Origin: an uncultured Aquimarina sp.
GTDB taxonomy: Bacteria; Bacteroidota; Bacteroidia; Flavobacteriales; Flavobacteriaceae
DNA length: 64,000 bases
Assembly (NCBI GenBank): GCA_947498595.1
Contig: CANMKX010000004.1
Location: forward strand, 62,001-126,000
Reading direction: 5' to 3'
Position numbers and translations under genes: made by a program. The notes beneath the pieces were generated by a model. It saw nothing but the letters and a program-made list of their open reading frames with translations, did not search any database and had not been told where the DNA came from. Below, in pieces: positions 53,403 through 61,181 of the stretch. Position 1 is the stretch's first letter. Every line of letters begins with the position of its first letter.

Positions 53403-53431
53403 AAAGTAGGGTATTTTATAATTCGCTTGTT
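53403..53431 (+). promoter_or_regulatory. Candidate FecI-dependent promoter of the repeat lipoprotein
   Basis: AAAGTAGGGTA (53403-53413) is followed 13 bases later by TTGTT (53427-53431). The 11-mer is identical to that before fecR (52841-52831), with CTGTT at the same distance there. It lies 58 bases before the ATG at 53471. Confidence 0.5.
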
Positions 53432-53470
53432 TAATTATCAGAACAAATGATGAACTTAAAACCCTAAATT

Positions 53471-54646
53471 ATGTTAAAACATTTTTTAAAATTTATTTTT
53501 TTTATCGTCCTGATTGCTAGTATTTCCGTTTCGTGTTCTACTGATAATGATGACGAGGTTACTCCTACATCTACTGTTAAACAATCATTAAAAACAGGGC
53601 TCTCAAATTTAACAAATCCTAATCCATCAAACCCTGATAATAGCGGTGAAGAAGATGCTACAGATGATTGTCTTAATGAGCTAGATTGTTTTGATTTTGT
53701 ATTTCCTATTACGCTTAATGATGGTAATGGCAACATGACTACTGTAGCGAACGAACAAGAATTATTTGCATTCTTCGAACAATTACCTGATACTGCAAAT
53801 CCAGAATTTCAATTTCCACTTACTATCGAATTAGAGAATGGAACACAAGAAACTATCAGTTCTCAACAAGAATTAGAACAAGCTTATGAAAATTGTTTAA
53901 ATGATTTTGAATGTTTCACCATCCATTTTCCAATTCAAGTACTTGATAGTTCTAATAATGAAATTGCGGTTAATAGTTTATCTGAACTGATTACTTATTT
54001 TGAATCACTTTCTGAGGATGATGACCCACGCTTCGTTTTCCCTATCACAGTAACCTTAAATGAAACAAACGAGGATCTTGTTTTAAATAATGATGAGGAT
54101 CTTGATGAATTATTTAATGAATGTTTTGGTATCGAAGATCATGAAGATTTTGAAAATTTTGAGTGTTTTAGTTTTTCTTACCCTATAAATGCAGCTAGTA
54201 ATGGTAATGAAATAACCATCAATAATAATCAAGAATTAGTTAATTACTTTGAAAATTTACCTGAAGATACAATCCCTCAATTTTCTTTTCCGATTACTAT
54301 TATTTATGAAAATAATGATGAAGAGGTTATATCATCTTTAGAAGAATTAGAAGAGGCTTTTGAAGATTGCTATTATGATGATTGTGAAGATTGTGAAGAA
54401 GAAGATTTTAATGAAAATTGTTTTGAAATCACTTATCCAATTAACCTTATTAAAGAAGACAACTCTACAGTTACTGTTAATAACGATGATGCTTTATTCG
54501 ATTTTATAGACGGATTATCCGAAAACGAATATTTTGATATTGGCTATCCTCTTAACGTAGTTTTAGAAAACGGAAACTCAGCAACTCTAAATAATGATGA
54601 TGAACTAATTACTTTATTAGACCAATGCTCTAATGCTAGTAATTAA
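53471..54646 (+). CDS. Acidic repeat lipoprotein
   Basis: A 391-residue lipoprotein (cysteine 22 in SVSCSTDNDDE). After a linker it consists of four repeats of about 70-85 residues (approximately 73-142, 148-218, 232-300 and 317-386). Each repeat has two similar halves: an opening of the form CFxFxFPIxL...NNxxELxxFFExL and a second half xxFxFPIxIxLENGxxExISS...ELxxAxxxC. The protein is strongly acidic, and each repeat opens and closes with cysteines that could pair. I do not know the family. It is divergent from the FecI-type sigma gene and carries the same candidate promoter element as fecR, so it may bind the receptor's ligand at the surface. Confidence 0.8.
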   Translation: MLKHFLKFIFFIVLIASISVSCSTDNDDEVTPTSTVKQSLKTGLSNLTNPNPSNPDNSGEEDATDDCLNELDCFDFVFPITLNDGNGNMTTVANEQELFAFFEQLPDTANPEFQFPLTIELENGTQETISSQQELEQAYENCLNDFECFTIHFPIQVLDSSNNEIAVNSLSELITYFESLSEDDDPRFVFPITVTLNETNEDLVLNNDEDLDELFNECFGIEDHEDFENFECFSFSYPINAASNGNEITINNNQELVNYFENLPEDTIPQFSFPITIIYENNDEEVISSLEELEEAFEDCYYDDCEDCEEEDFNENCFEITYPINLIKEDNSTVTVNNDDALFDFIDGLSENEYFDIGYPLNVVLENGNSATLNNDDELITLLDQCSNASN

Positions 54647-54677
54647 ATTATAAGTAATTACTTATAAATGTGTTTTC

Positions 54678-54713
54678 AACCTCGTCAGTTTTGCCATTGA
54701 CGGGGTTATTTTT
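54678..54713. terminator. Terminator after the repeat lipoprotein
   Basis: AACCTCGTCA (54678-54687) pairs with TGACGGGGTT (54698-54707, one G-T wobble), followed by ATTTTT. It lies between convergent genes. Confidence 0.85.
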
Positions 54714-55110
54714 CATCTTTTTTTACCCACATTTTATCTGTATTCAAAACAAAAGTTCCTAAATATTCAAAATTACATTCCTGTGGCGCTATTAAAGAAA
54801 GAAAAACATCTCCATTTTTACTTTCGTATAAATAATATGTTTCTCCGATTACTGGCTCAAAGCTAAACTTTGCACTATAAATAAGATTATTATACTCATA
54901 TTGCTCCATCATAGCTTCATAGGATGCTCTTATCGTTTCAAACCTAGTTTTAAACTGATGATTTACTTTATTAATGTTAGCATTCTTCCAAGTTGTTACA
55001 TCATCTGTTGAAATCGCTGGTGCTCCTACATTTGTTGAATATTCTTTAAGCTTAGCATCATATTGTTTCTTTTCAGAATCATATACCACTTGATCTGGTT
55101 TCTTTTTCAT
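54706..55110 (-). CDS. Conserved hypothetical protein (DUF2452-like)
   Basis: A 134-residue cytoplasmic protein with no signal peptide. It begins MKKKPDQVVYDSEKKQYDAK and contains YSTNVGAPAIS, a start that resembles the DUF2452 family of Bacteroidota; this match is from memory. The central region is helical (HQFKTRFETIRASYEAM) and the end is beta-rich (ETYYLYESKNGDVFLSLIAP). The function is unknown. It starts 22 bases after the TPR lipoprotein stop and may be in one unit with it. Confidence 0.65.
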   Translation of the reverse strand: MKKKPDQVVYDSEKKQYDAKLKEYSTNVGAPAISTDDVTTWKNANINKVNHQFKTRFETIRASYEAMMEQYEYNNLIYSAKFSFEPVIGETYYLYESKNGDVFLSLIAPQECNFEYLGTFVLNTDKMWVKKDEK

Positions 55111-55132
55111 CTTCTTTTCTTTTTAAACAAAA

Positions 55133-55987
55133 TTAATAAGAAACTTTTAAAGAATCTCTATTCTTTATTGCTTGTTCTATTTTAGCTTGTAATCTACTAG
55201 CATCTAAATTTCTATGATCTATTTTCATTGCTTTATTAGCATAAAGTCTTGCGCTATCTAAATCTCCTTTCTTAAAATAAATATCTCCCAATGTTACAAC
55301 TGGCTTTGCTACTTTTTTTTCTTTATATATTTTATTTAGAATTTTTGCTTTCTTCAATGCTTTATCAAAATGCCCCAGTTCAGCTTCCATCGTTGCTTCG
55401 TATCCTAGTAAAAAAGGGTTTTCTATTTGCGTTGGCAGTATTAATTTGTGCAAAGAATCTAGTGCTCGTTTAGCTCCATAATTAGCATGTAAAATCTCGA
55501 TATATTCTGATTTCAAATAAACTTCTTGAGGATATTTATTGACAATTTTCCTTAAATTATTTTCCCCTACTGTTAAAGCTTCTCTTAAAACTTCTTCTAT
55601 ATTTATAGCTTTTTGATCTCTTAAATTTGTATATTCTACCAAAGCTAGATATACTTCCAAAATTAATTTTTCATCCCCTATCAAACGTTCTTTATGCTTT
55701 TCTATATTTTTATAGAGAATCAACCGTTCTTCTAAATCTAAAGTTAATCGAGCTAAAACGCTTTGACCTATAAGAAACTCTGAATCAAAACTCAATGCTT
55801 TTCTATACGATTTTTCTGCTTTTGCATAATCTCCTTGATCCATAATCTCCTCCCAACCTTTTTTATAATAATACGCTGTAGAATCAGATGTAATAGAATA
55901 ATGAATTTCAGTCTTCTTCATCGGATTAGAGCAAGCTATTATTACTAAACTATATAGGATAAGGATGCTAATTATTTTATTGGACAT
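55133..55987 (-). CDS. TPR-repeat lipoprotein
   Basis: A 284-residue lipoprotein (cysteine 19 in LVIIACSNPM). TPR motifs are visible near the start (GDYAKAEKSYRKALSFDSEFLIGQ), in the middle (GHFDKALKKAKILNKIY) and at the end (GDLDSARLYANKAMKIDHRN). It is probably a periplasmic scaffold for protein contacts, and no partner is evident. A TATTTTTG box lies 22 bases upstream on the minus strand. Confidence 0.8.
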   Translation of the reverse strand: MSNKIISILILYSLVIIACSNPMKKTEIHYSITSDSTAYYYKKGWEEIMDQGDYAKAEKSYRKALSFDSEFLIGQSVLARLTLDLEERLILYKNIEKHKERLIGDEKLILEVYLALVEYTNLRDQKAINIEEVLREALTVGENNLRKIVNKYPQEVYLKSEYIEILHANYGAKRALDSLHKLILPTQIENPFLLGYEATMEAELGHFDKALKKAKILNKIYKEKKVAKPVVTLGDIYFKKGDLDSARLYANKAMKIDHRNLDASRLQAKIEQAIKNRDSLKVSY

Positions 55988-56009
55988 AATTTCATTTTAT
56001 AAGACTTAT

Positions 56010-56017
56010 CAAAAATA
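56010..56017 (-). promoter_or_regulatory. Putative -7 box of the TPR lipoprotein gene
   Basis: The minus strand reads TATTTTTG, an exact TAnnTTTG match 22 bases before the start codon. A TTTG at 56034-56031 is closer than the usual -33 spacing. Confidence 0.45.
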
Positions 56018-56117
56018 AAAAAGAAGCTTACAAAAACAGGATTCTTTTAACAACTATCGTTTTATTATTTATTATTTTTAGAAACATCAAAATTATTTAA
56101 CAACATTATCATTATAT

Positions 56118-58031
56118 ATGAATTTCCAAAAGAACCTTCAATTAAAATCTTTTGCTGAATATAAAAAGGCTTATCAAGAAAGTATTAAAGATCCTGAAAC
56201 TTTTTGGGATAGCGTTGCAGATACATTCTATTGGCATAAAAAATGGGACAAAACACTAGAATGGGATTTTAGCACCCCTGAAGTTAAATGGTTTCAAGGT
56301 GGAAAATTAAATATTACAGAAAATTGTTTAGATAGACATTTAGATACTTTAGGAAATAAAACAGCCATTATTTGGGAACCTAATGATCCTGATGAAGAAT
56401 CAAGACATATTACATACCGTCAACTTTTTGTCAAAGTTTCTCATTTTGCCAATGTTTTAAAAAACAACGGGATCAAAAAAGGAGATCGAGTTTGCTTATA
56501 TATGCCTATGATTCCTGAATTAGCAATTGCAATGTTAGCCTGCGCTCGTATAGGAGCTGTTCATTCAATTGTTTTTGCAGGTTTTTCTAGCACTGCTATT
56601 GCTAGTAGAATTAATGATTCTAATTGCAAAATGCTCATTACTGCAAATGAAGTATATAGAGGTACTAAAAAGGTGAATCTAAAAACTATTTGTGATGAAG
56701 CACTACAAAACACTCCATCTATAGAAACTGTAATTGTATATCGTCGTACAGTTGAACCAACACCTATGACGGCTGGTCGTGATGTTTTTTGGTTTGATGA
56801 ATTGCAAAAAGCAACTAAGGAATGTCCTGCAGAGGTTATGGATGCAGAAGATATGTTGTTTATCTTATATACTTCTGGATCTACAGGTAAACCTAAAGGA
56901 ATGGTACATACTACTGGAGGATACATGGTCGGTACCACTTTTACATTTCAGAATGTTTTTCAAATGGATCCTGATGATATCTATTGGTGTACAGCAGATA
57001 TTGGTTGGATTACTGGGCATAGCTATATTATATATGGTCCTCTAGCTGCTGGAGCTACTACAGTAATGTTTGAAGGAGTGCCTAGTTATCCTGATTATGG
57101 TCGTTTTTGGGAAATCTGTGATAAATTAAACGTTACTCATTTTTACACAGCCCCAACAGCAATTAGAGCACTGGCAAAACAACCATTAGAGTTAGTTCAT
57201 CAGCACAACTTAACTTCTTTAAAAGTATTAGGCTCTGTTGGAGAACCTATTAATGAGGAAGCATGGCATTGGTATAACGATAATATAGGAAAAAGCAATT
57301 GCCCAATCGTCGATACTTGGTGGCAAACAGAAACTGGAGGAATTATGATTTCTCCTATAGCAGGAATTACACCTACTCGACCAACATTTGCTACATTACC
57401 ATTACCTGGTGTACAGCCTATATTAATGGATGAAAAAGGAAATGAATTAGAATTAAAAGCGGAAAAAGCTGAAGGTAGACTTGCCATTAAATTTCCTTGG
57501 CCGTCAATGGCTCGAACTATTTACGGAAACCATGAACGCTATAAAGATGTGTACTTTTCTGCATATCCAAACAAATATTTCACAGGGGATGGTGCATATA
57601 GAGATGCTACTGGTAACTATAGAATTACAGGAAGAGTCGATGATGTCGTTATTGTTTCTGGCCATAACTTAGGAACAGCTCCTATAGAAAATGCTATCAA
57701 CGAGCATGAAGCGATCGTTGAAAGTGCTGTAGTTGGGTTTCCTCATGATATAAAAGGAAATGCCTTGTATGCTTATGTAACATTATACAACGGTATTTCT
57801 CCTAATGATACGCTCACCAAAGAAATTAAAGAATTAGTTTCTAAATCCATTGGAGCTATTGCTAAACCTGACAAAATTCAATTTGTTAGTGGATTACCTA
57901 AAACTAGAAGTGGTAAAATCATGCGTAGAATTTTAAGAAAAATAGCCTCTAAAGATGTTTCTAATTTAGGAGACACTTCCACTTTGTTAAATCCCGAAAT
58001 TATTAACAAAATAATAAGTAATTCGTTATAA
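56118..58031 (+). CDS. acs: Acetyl-CoA synthetase
   Basis: A 637-residue AMP-forming acetyl-CoA synthetase of normal length. Signatures include LYTSGSTGKPKGMVH (P-loop), TADIGWITGHSY, DTWWQTETGG (acetate pocket tryptophans), YRITGRVDDVVIVSGH and PKTRSGKIMRRILR, with the lysine that activates acetate and is acetylated for control. The hinge reads GHNLGTAPIE rather than GHRLGTAEIE as in enteric Acs; I believe the Asn form is usual in Bacteroidota. It converts acetate, ATP and CoA to acetyl-CoA in the cytoplasm. It is a single gene. Confidence 0.97.
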   Translation: MNFQKNLQLKSFAEYKKAYQESIKDPETFWDSVADTFYWHKKWDKTLEWDFSTPEVKWFQGGKLNITENCLDRHLDTLGNKTAIIWEPNDPDEESRHITYRQLFVKVSHFANVLKNNGIKKGDRVCLYMPMIPELAIAMLACARIGAVHSIVFAGFSSTAIASRINDSNCKMLITANEVYRGTKKVNLKTICDEALQNTPSIETVIVYRRTVEPTPMTAGRDVFWFDELQKATKECPAEVMDAEDMLFILYTSGSTGKPKGMVHTTGGYMVGTTFTFQNVFQMDPDDIYWCTADIGWITGHSYIIYGPLAAGATTVMFEGVPSYPDYGRFWEICDKLNVTHFYTAPTAIRALAKQPLELVHQHNLTSLKVLGSVGEPINEEAWHWYNDNIGKSNCPIVDTWWQTETGGIMISPIAGITPTRPTFATLPLPGVQPILMDEKGNELELKAEKAEGRLAIKFPWPSMARTIYGNHERYKDVYFSAYPNKYFTGDGAYRDATGNYRITGRVDDVVIVSGHNLGTAPIENAINEHEAIVESAVVGFPHDIKGNALYAYVTLYNGISPNDTLTKEIKELVSKSIGAIAKPDKIQFVSGLPKTRSGKIMRRILRKIASKDVSNLGDTSTLLNPEIINKIISNSL

Positions 58032-58113
58032 TTTTCTTAATTAATCAAACATTCACAATAAAAAAAATAAGTTCTTGTTTGTATTGCTCAGTAACTAGTA
58101 AACACAAACTAAA

Positions 58114-59175
58114 ATGAAAAAAAATGGATTTTTCATGTTAATGACAGCCCTAACTGTTGTTGCATGTTCTGACAACGATTCTTTAACCGACTCGACTGGT
58201 ATTCAAGAATCAGATTCGAAAGTATTTAATGGCGCAGAAAAAGCTTACAATGACGATAATGGTATTGTAAACAAAGCGTATTTCAATGGTACTCAAGTAT
58301 CGTATGAAACAATCAATAATGAATTCATATTTGAAGGAGATATCATTATTCCAGAAAACCATCTCTATGCAAACAATGATAACATTATTTTAGAACCTGG
58401 TCAAATTGCTTCTATAAGTAAAAGTGTTGGTCGAACTTCTGGTAGATGGCCTAACAATACTGTTTATTATAGTATCAATCCTAATTTACCTAACCAGGCT
58501 AGGGTTACAGATGCCATAGCTCACTGGGAAAGTAATACAGACATGAAATTTGTTGCTAGATCAAATGAATCTAATTATGTATATTTTACTACTGGAGGTG
58601 GATGTAGCTCTAGTGTAGGAATGGTAGGTGGAAGACAAAACATTTCACTTAGTAGTAGTTGTAGTACCGGAAACACGATCCATGAAATAGGTCATGCTGT
58701 AGGGTTATGGCATGAGCAAAGTAGAGTTGATAGAGATGATTTTCTAGATATCAACTTTAATAATATTTCAAGTGGAAAAGAACACAATTTCCAAACTTAC
58801 GCTGAGCGCAGACGAGACGGAGAAGAAAATACAAATACGTTGGATTTTGGTTCTATTATGATGTATGGTTCTTTTGCTTTTTCTAAAAACAATCAACCAA
58901 CAATCGTCAAGAAAAATGGCGATACCTTTAGAGGTCAACGTAACGGATTATCAGACGGTGATATCTCTGGTATAGCAAAAATGTATCCAGCTAGTGATGG
59001 TGGAAACAATGGTGGTGGAAATAATGGCGGTGGAGAACCTACTTATGAAAACAATCAATACCACACAGTCTATGGATTAAGAGTATATCGTTTTAACGAT
59101 ACTTGGTTTTATTATGATGCTTCGAATGGATGGAGAGAAGTTGAATATAGAGATGGTGCATGGTATTATGCATAA
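58114..59175 (+). CDS. Astacin-type (M12A) zinc metalloprotease, lipoprotein
   Basis: A 353-residue protein with a lipoprotein-type signal (TVVACSDND). A propeptide-like region reaches about residue 115. The catalytic domain begins near GRWPNNTVYYSINPN and has the zinc motif H190-E-I-G-H194-AVGLW-H200-E, with the Met-turn SIMMYGS (247-253). A GGNNGGGNNGGGEP linker leads to a short C-terminal module rich in Tyr and Trp (VYRFNDTWFYYD, GAWYYA) that may bind substrate or the cell surface. It resembles flavastacin and would act outside the cell on proteins. A strong terminator follows. Confidence 0.92.
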   Translation: MKKNGFFMLMTALTVVACSDNDSLTDSTGIQESDSKVFNGAEKAYNDDNGIVNKAYFNGTQVSYETINNEFIFEGDIIIPENHLYANNDNIILEPGQIASISKSVGRTSGRWPNNTVYYSINPNLPNQARVTDAIAHWESNTDMKFVARSNESNYVYFTTGGGCSSSVGMVGGRQNISLSSSCSTGNTIHEIGHAVGLWHEQSRVDRDDFLDINFNNISSGKEHNFQTYAERRRDGEENTNTLDFGSIMMYGSFAFSKNNQPTIVKKNGDTFRGQRNGLSDGDISGIAKMYPASDGGNNGGGNNGGGEPTYENNQYHTVYGLRVYRFNDTWFYYDASNGWREVEYRDGAWYYA

Positions 59176-59198
59176 CCTCCCTTTTTCTTAATAAACAG

Positions 59199-59231
59199 AA
59201 AACCTCAAAGAACTAACTTTGAGGTTTTTTT
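59199..59231 (+). terminator. Rho-independent terminator of the astacin gene
   Basis: A perfect 12-bp stem, AAAACCTCAAAG (59199-59210) with its complement at 59217-59228, a six-base loop and a T-run. Confidence 0.93.
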
Positions 59232-59488
59232 ATATCTAATTGTAATTTTCTAAAAAAGAAAGTTCAAATTATGAAAAACACATAAATGGAATCGTTTTAA
59301 AAAACGGTGTAAATATAAAAAAGCTGTATTTTTCATTTCTTTTCCCTCCTTCATTTTTTTCACCTTAATCACATAGAAACAAACATTATACATCTATCCA
59401 AAGTCATTCTTTAGAAAAAAATAAAAAGTTAATTATAGAATTTTCATAAATTTACGTACTATCTTTATCTATTAACTTTCTTTTATCC
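59232..59488. other. Spacer before the second sigma/FecR locus
   Basis: The 313-base gap between the astacin and sigma genes holds the astacin terminator and, near its end, TATCTTTA (59460-59467), a one-mismatch -7 box 22 bases before the TTG start at 59489. No gene is seen. Confidence 0.5.
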
Positions 59489-60061
59489 TTGAAAAGCGAA
59501 AACAAAATAACATCACATTTCTTTATCAAAAGAATCAATAATGGAGACGAAGAAGCTTTCAAAATTCTTTTTAAACTTTATTATAACAAATTATTCTATA
59601 TAATTCAAAGTTATATCTCTAGCAAAGAAGATTCAGAAGAAATATTGCAAGAAATATTTATTACTATTTGGAAAAAAAGAAAAAATATCACTTCTAATAT
59701 CAATGGATATATACTCACTACAACAAAAAATGCATGCATTGATTACTTAAGATCTAAGAAAAGAAAATTAAGTACTACATCTAATTACTCTCAAATAGAA
59801 TCACTTATAAATCACAAAGCACTTACTAGTCCAGAAACATCAAAAATTATAGAGCAAGAATTAAATAATAAAATTAATCAAGCTATAAGTTCATTACCTA
59901 ATAAATGTAAAGTAGTTTTTATTAAAAGTCGTGTTAATGGTCTAAAAAACAAAGAAATATCTGAAGAATTAAATATATCGATTAAGACAGTAGAAAATCA
60001 TATTACTAAAGCTCTCAAACACATGAAATTTCATTTACGTGAGTTTTTATCAATCTTTTAA
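59489..60061 (+). CDS. ECF-type sigma factor (second FecR locus)
   Basis: A 190-residue ECF sigma factor of the Bacteroidota FecI type. Region 2 is at about 12-85 (GDEEAFKILFKLYYNKL, DSEEILQEIFITIWKKR, TKNACIDYLRSKKRK) and region 4 at about 130-180 (LPNKCKVVFIKSRVNGLKN, EISEELNISIKTVENHI). The apparent start is TTG (M-K-S-E-N); no ATG fits before region 2. It is directly followed by a FecR-type gene, with a TAGGGGGTAACA element between them. Confidence 0.9.
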   Translation: MKSENKITSHFFIKRINNGDEEAFKILFKLYYNKLFYIIQSYISSKEDSEEILQEIFITIWKKRKNITSNINGYILTTTKNACIDYLRSKKRKLSTTSNYSQIESLINHKALTSPETSKIIEQELNNKINQAISSLPNKCKVVFIKSRVNGLKNKEISEELNISIKTVENHITKALKHMKFHLREFLSIF

Positions 60062-60081
60062 GAAATAATTTAAAAATAAAA

Positions 60082-60109
60082 TAGGGGGTAACATATTTTT
60101 TTACGTCTT
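60082..60109 (+). promoter_or_regulatory. Candidate ECF promoter before the second FecR gene
   Basis: TAGGGGGTAACA (60082-60093) is followed by CGTCTT (60104-60109). The CGTC core is typical of ECF -10 elements and starts at the same distance from GGGTA as (C/T)TGTT in the first FecI locus. It lies 38 bases before the FecR ATG. Confidence 0.55.
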
Positions 60110-60131
60110 AATAGTAAAGAGATTATTTCTT

Positions 60132-61097
60132 ATGCAACAAAAAGATCTTATTAGATACATTCAGAAAAAAACTACTACAGATGAGAGTATAAAAATTCTC
60201 AATTGGATACGAGAAGATAAAGATCATCAAAATCTATATAATAAACTCAAAGCAGCACATGTAGCTTCAAATCTAGATAACAATATTTCTATAGATATTA
60301 ATAAAAAGTATGATCAATTCGTTCAGTCTAAAAATACGTCTCAAAAACTCTATTATTATTCAATAGCTACTATTTTAATTCTTTTTTTAATCTCGTGGAA
60401 ATTTAATGTTTTCACGCAGAATAATGATATTAAAAAAACCTCATTTCATTTTGTTGAAGTAATAACTGGAAAAGGAGATCATAGATCTATAAGTCTGCCT
60501 GATGGTTCTTTTATCACATTGAATTCAAAAAGCAAATTAACATATCCTTCAGTATTTAATGATAGTATTAGAGAAGTTACTTTAAGCGGTGAAGCTTTTT
60601 TTGATATTAAAAAAAACGTAAAAAAACCATTTATAGTAAAAACAGATTCTTTAAAAATAAAAGTTTTAGGGACATCTTTTAATGTCAAATCTTATCCAAA
60701 GGATAATTTAATTCAGACTACTTTAGTTACTGGTAAAGTTAAAATATTAGATAATACTAATAATTCTTCTTTATTATCCCCTTCTGAGCAAAGCATCTTC
60801 GATAAATCAAAAAACAACTCATCTATAAACATAGTTGACACTAATGATATTATCGCATGGAAAACAGGTAAAATGATTTTTAATCAAACAAGATTAGATC
60901 AAGTTCTTAGAGATTTAAGTAGAATGTATGATGTTGATTTTGTAATTAAATCAAAAAAACTATTAAATTATAGATATACTGGAGAATTCGACAATCTCTC
61001 TTTAGAAGATGCTTTAACTTTCTTAAGCCTATCTTCCTCAATTAGTTACAAATACATTGATTCAAAAATAGTCACAATAGATACTAAAACATTTTAA
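60132..61097 (+). CDS. FecR-family anti-sigma factor (second locus)
   Basis: A 321-residue protein: cytoplasmic N-terminus (IRYIQKKTTTDESIKILNWI), transmembrane helix at about 77-96 (YYSIATILILFLISWKF), and periplasmic FecR domain (HRSISLPDGSFITLNSKSKL, LSGEAFFDIKKNVKKPF, IKVLGTSFNVKSYP) with a DUF4974-type end (RYTGEFDNLSLEDALTFLSL). It would hold the sigma factor of 59489 inactive until signalled by the STN protein encoded next. A terminator hairpin follows it. Confidence 0.93.
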   Translation: MQQKDLIRYIQKKTTTDESIKILNWIREDKDHQNLYNKLKAAHVASNLDNNISIDINKKYDQFVQSKNTSQKLYYYSIATILILFLISWKFNVFTQNNDIKKTSFHFVEVITGKGDHRSISLPDGSFITLNSKSKLTYPSVFNDSIREVTLSGEAFFDIKKNVKKPFIVKTDSLKIKVLGTSFNVKSYPKDNLIQTTLVTGKVKILDNTNNSSLLSPSEQSIFDKSKNNSSINIVDTNDIIAWKTGKMIFNQTRLDQVLRDLSRMYDVDFVIKSKKLLNYRYTGEFDNLSLEDALTFLSLSSSISYKYIDSKIVTIDTKTF

Positions 61098-61098
61098 T

Positions 61099-61130
61099 AA
61101 AAAAGAGAATGCTGCAACATTCCCTTTTTA
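61099..61130 (+). terminator. Hairpin between FecR and the STN gene
   Basis: AAAAG-A-GAATG (to 61111) pairs with CATTC-C-CTTTTT (from 61118) with one internal mismatch, followed by T-rich sequence. It may attenuate transcription of the downstream genes relative to fecR. Confidence 0.7.
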
Positions 61131-61181
61131 TTTATTTATTCAATTAAAATCGATAATTATTAATTAAACTAAACCAAAATT

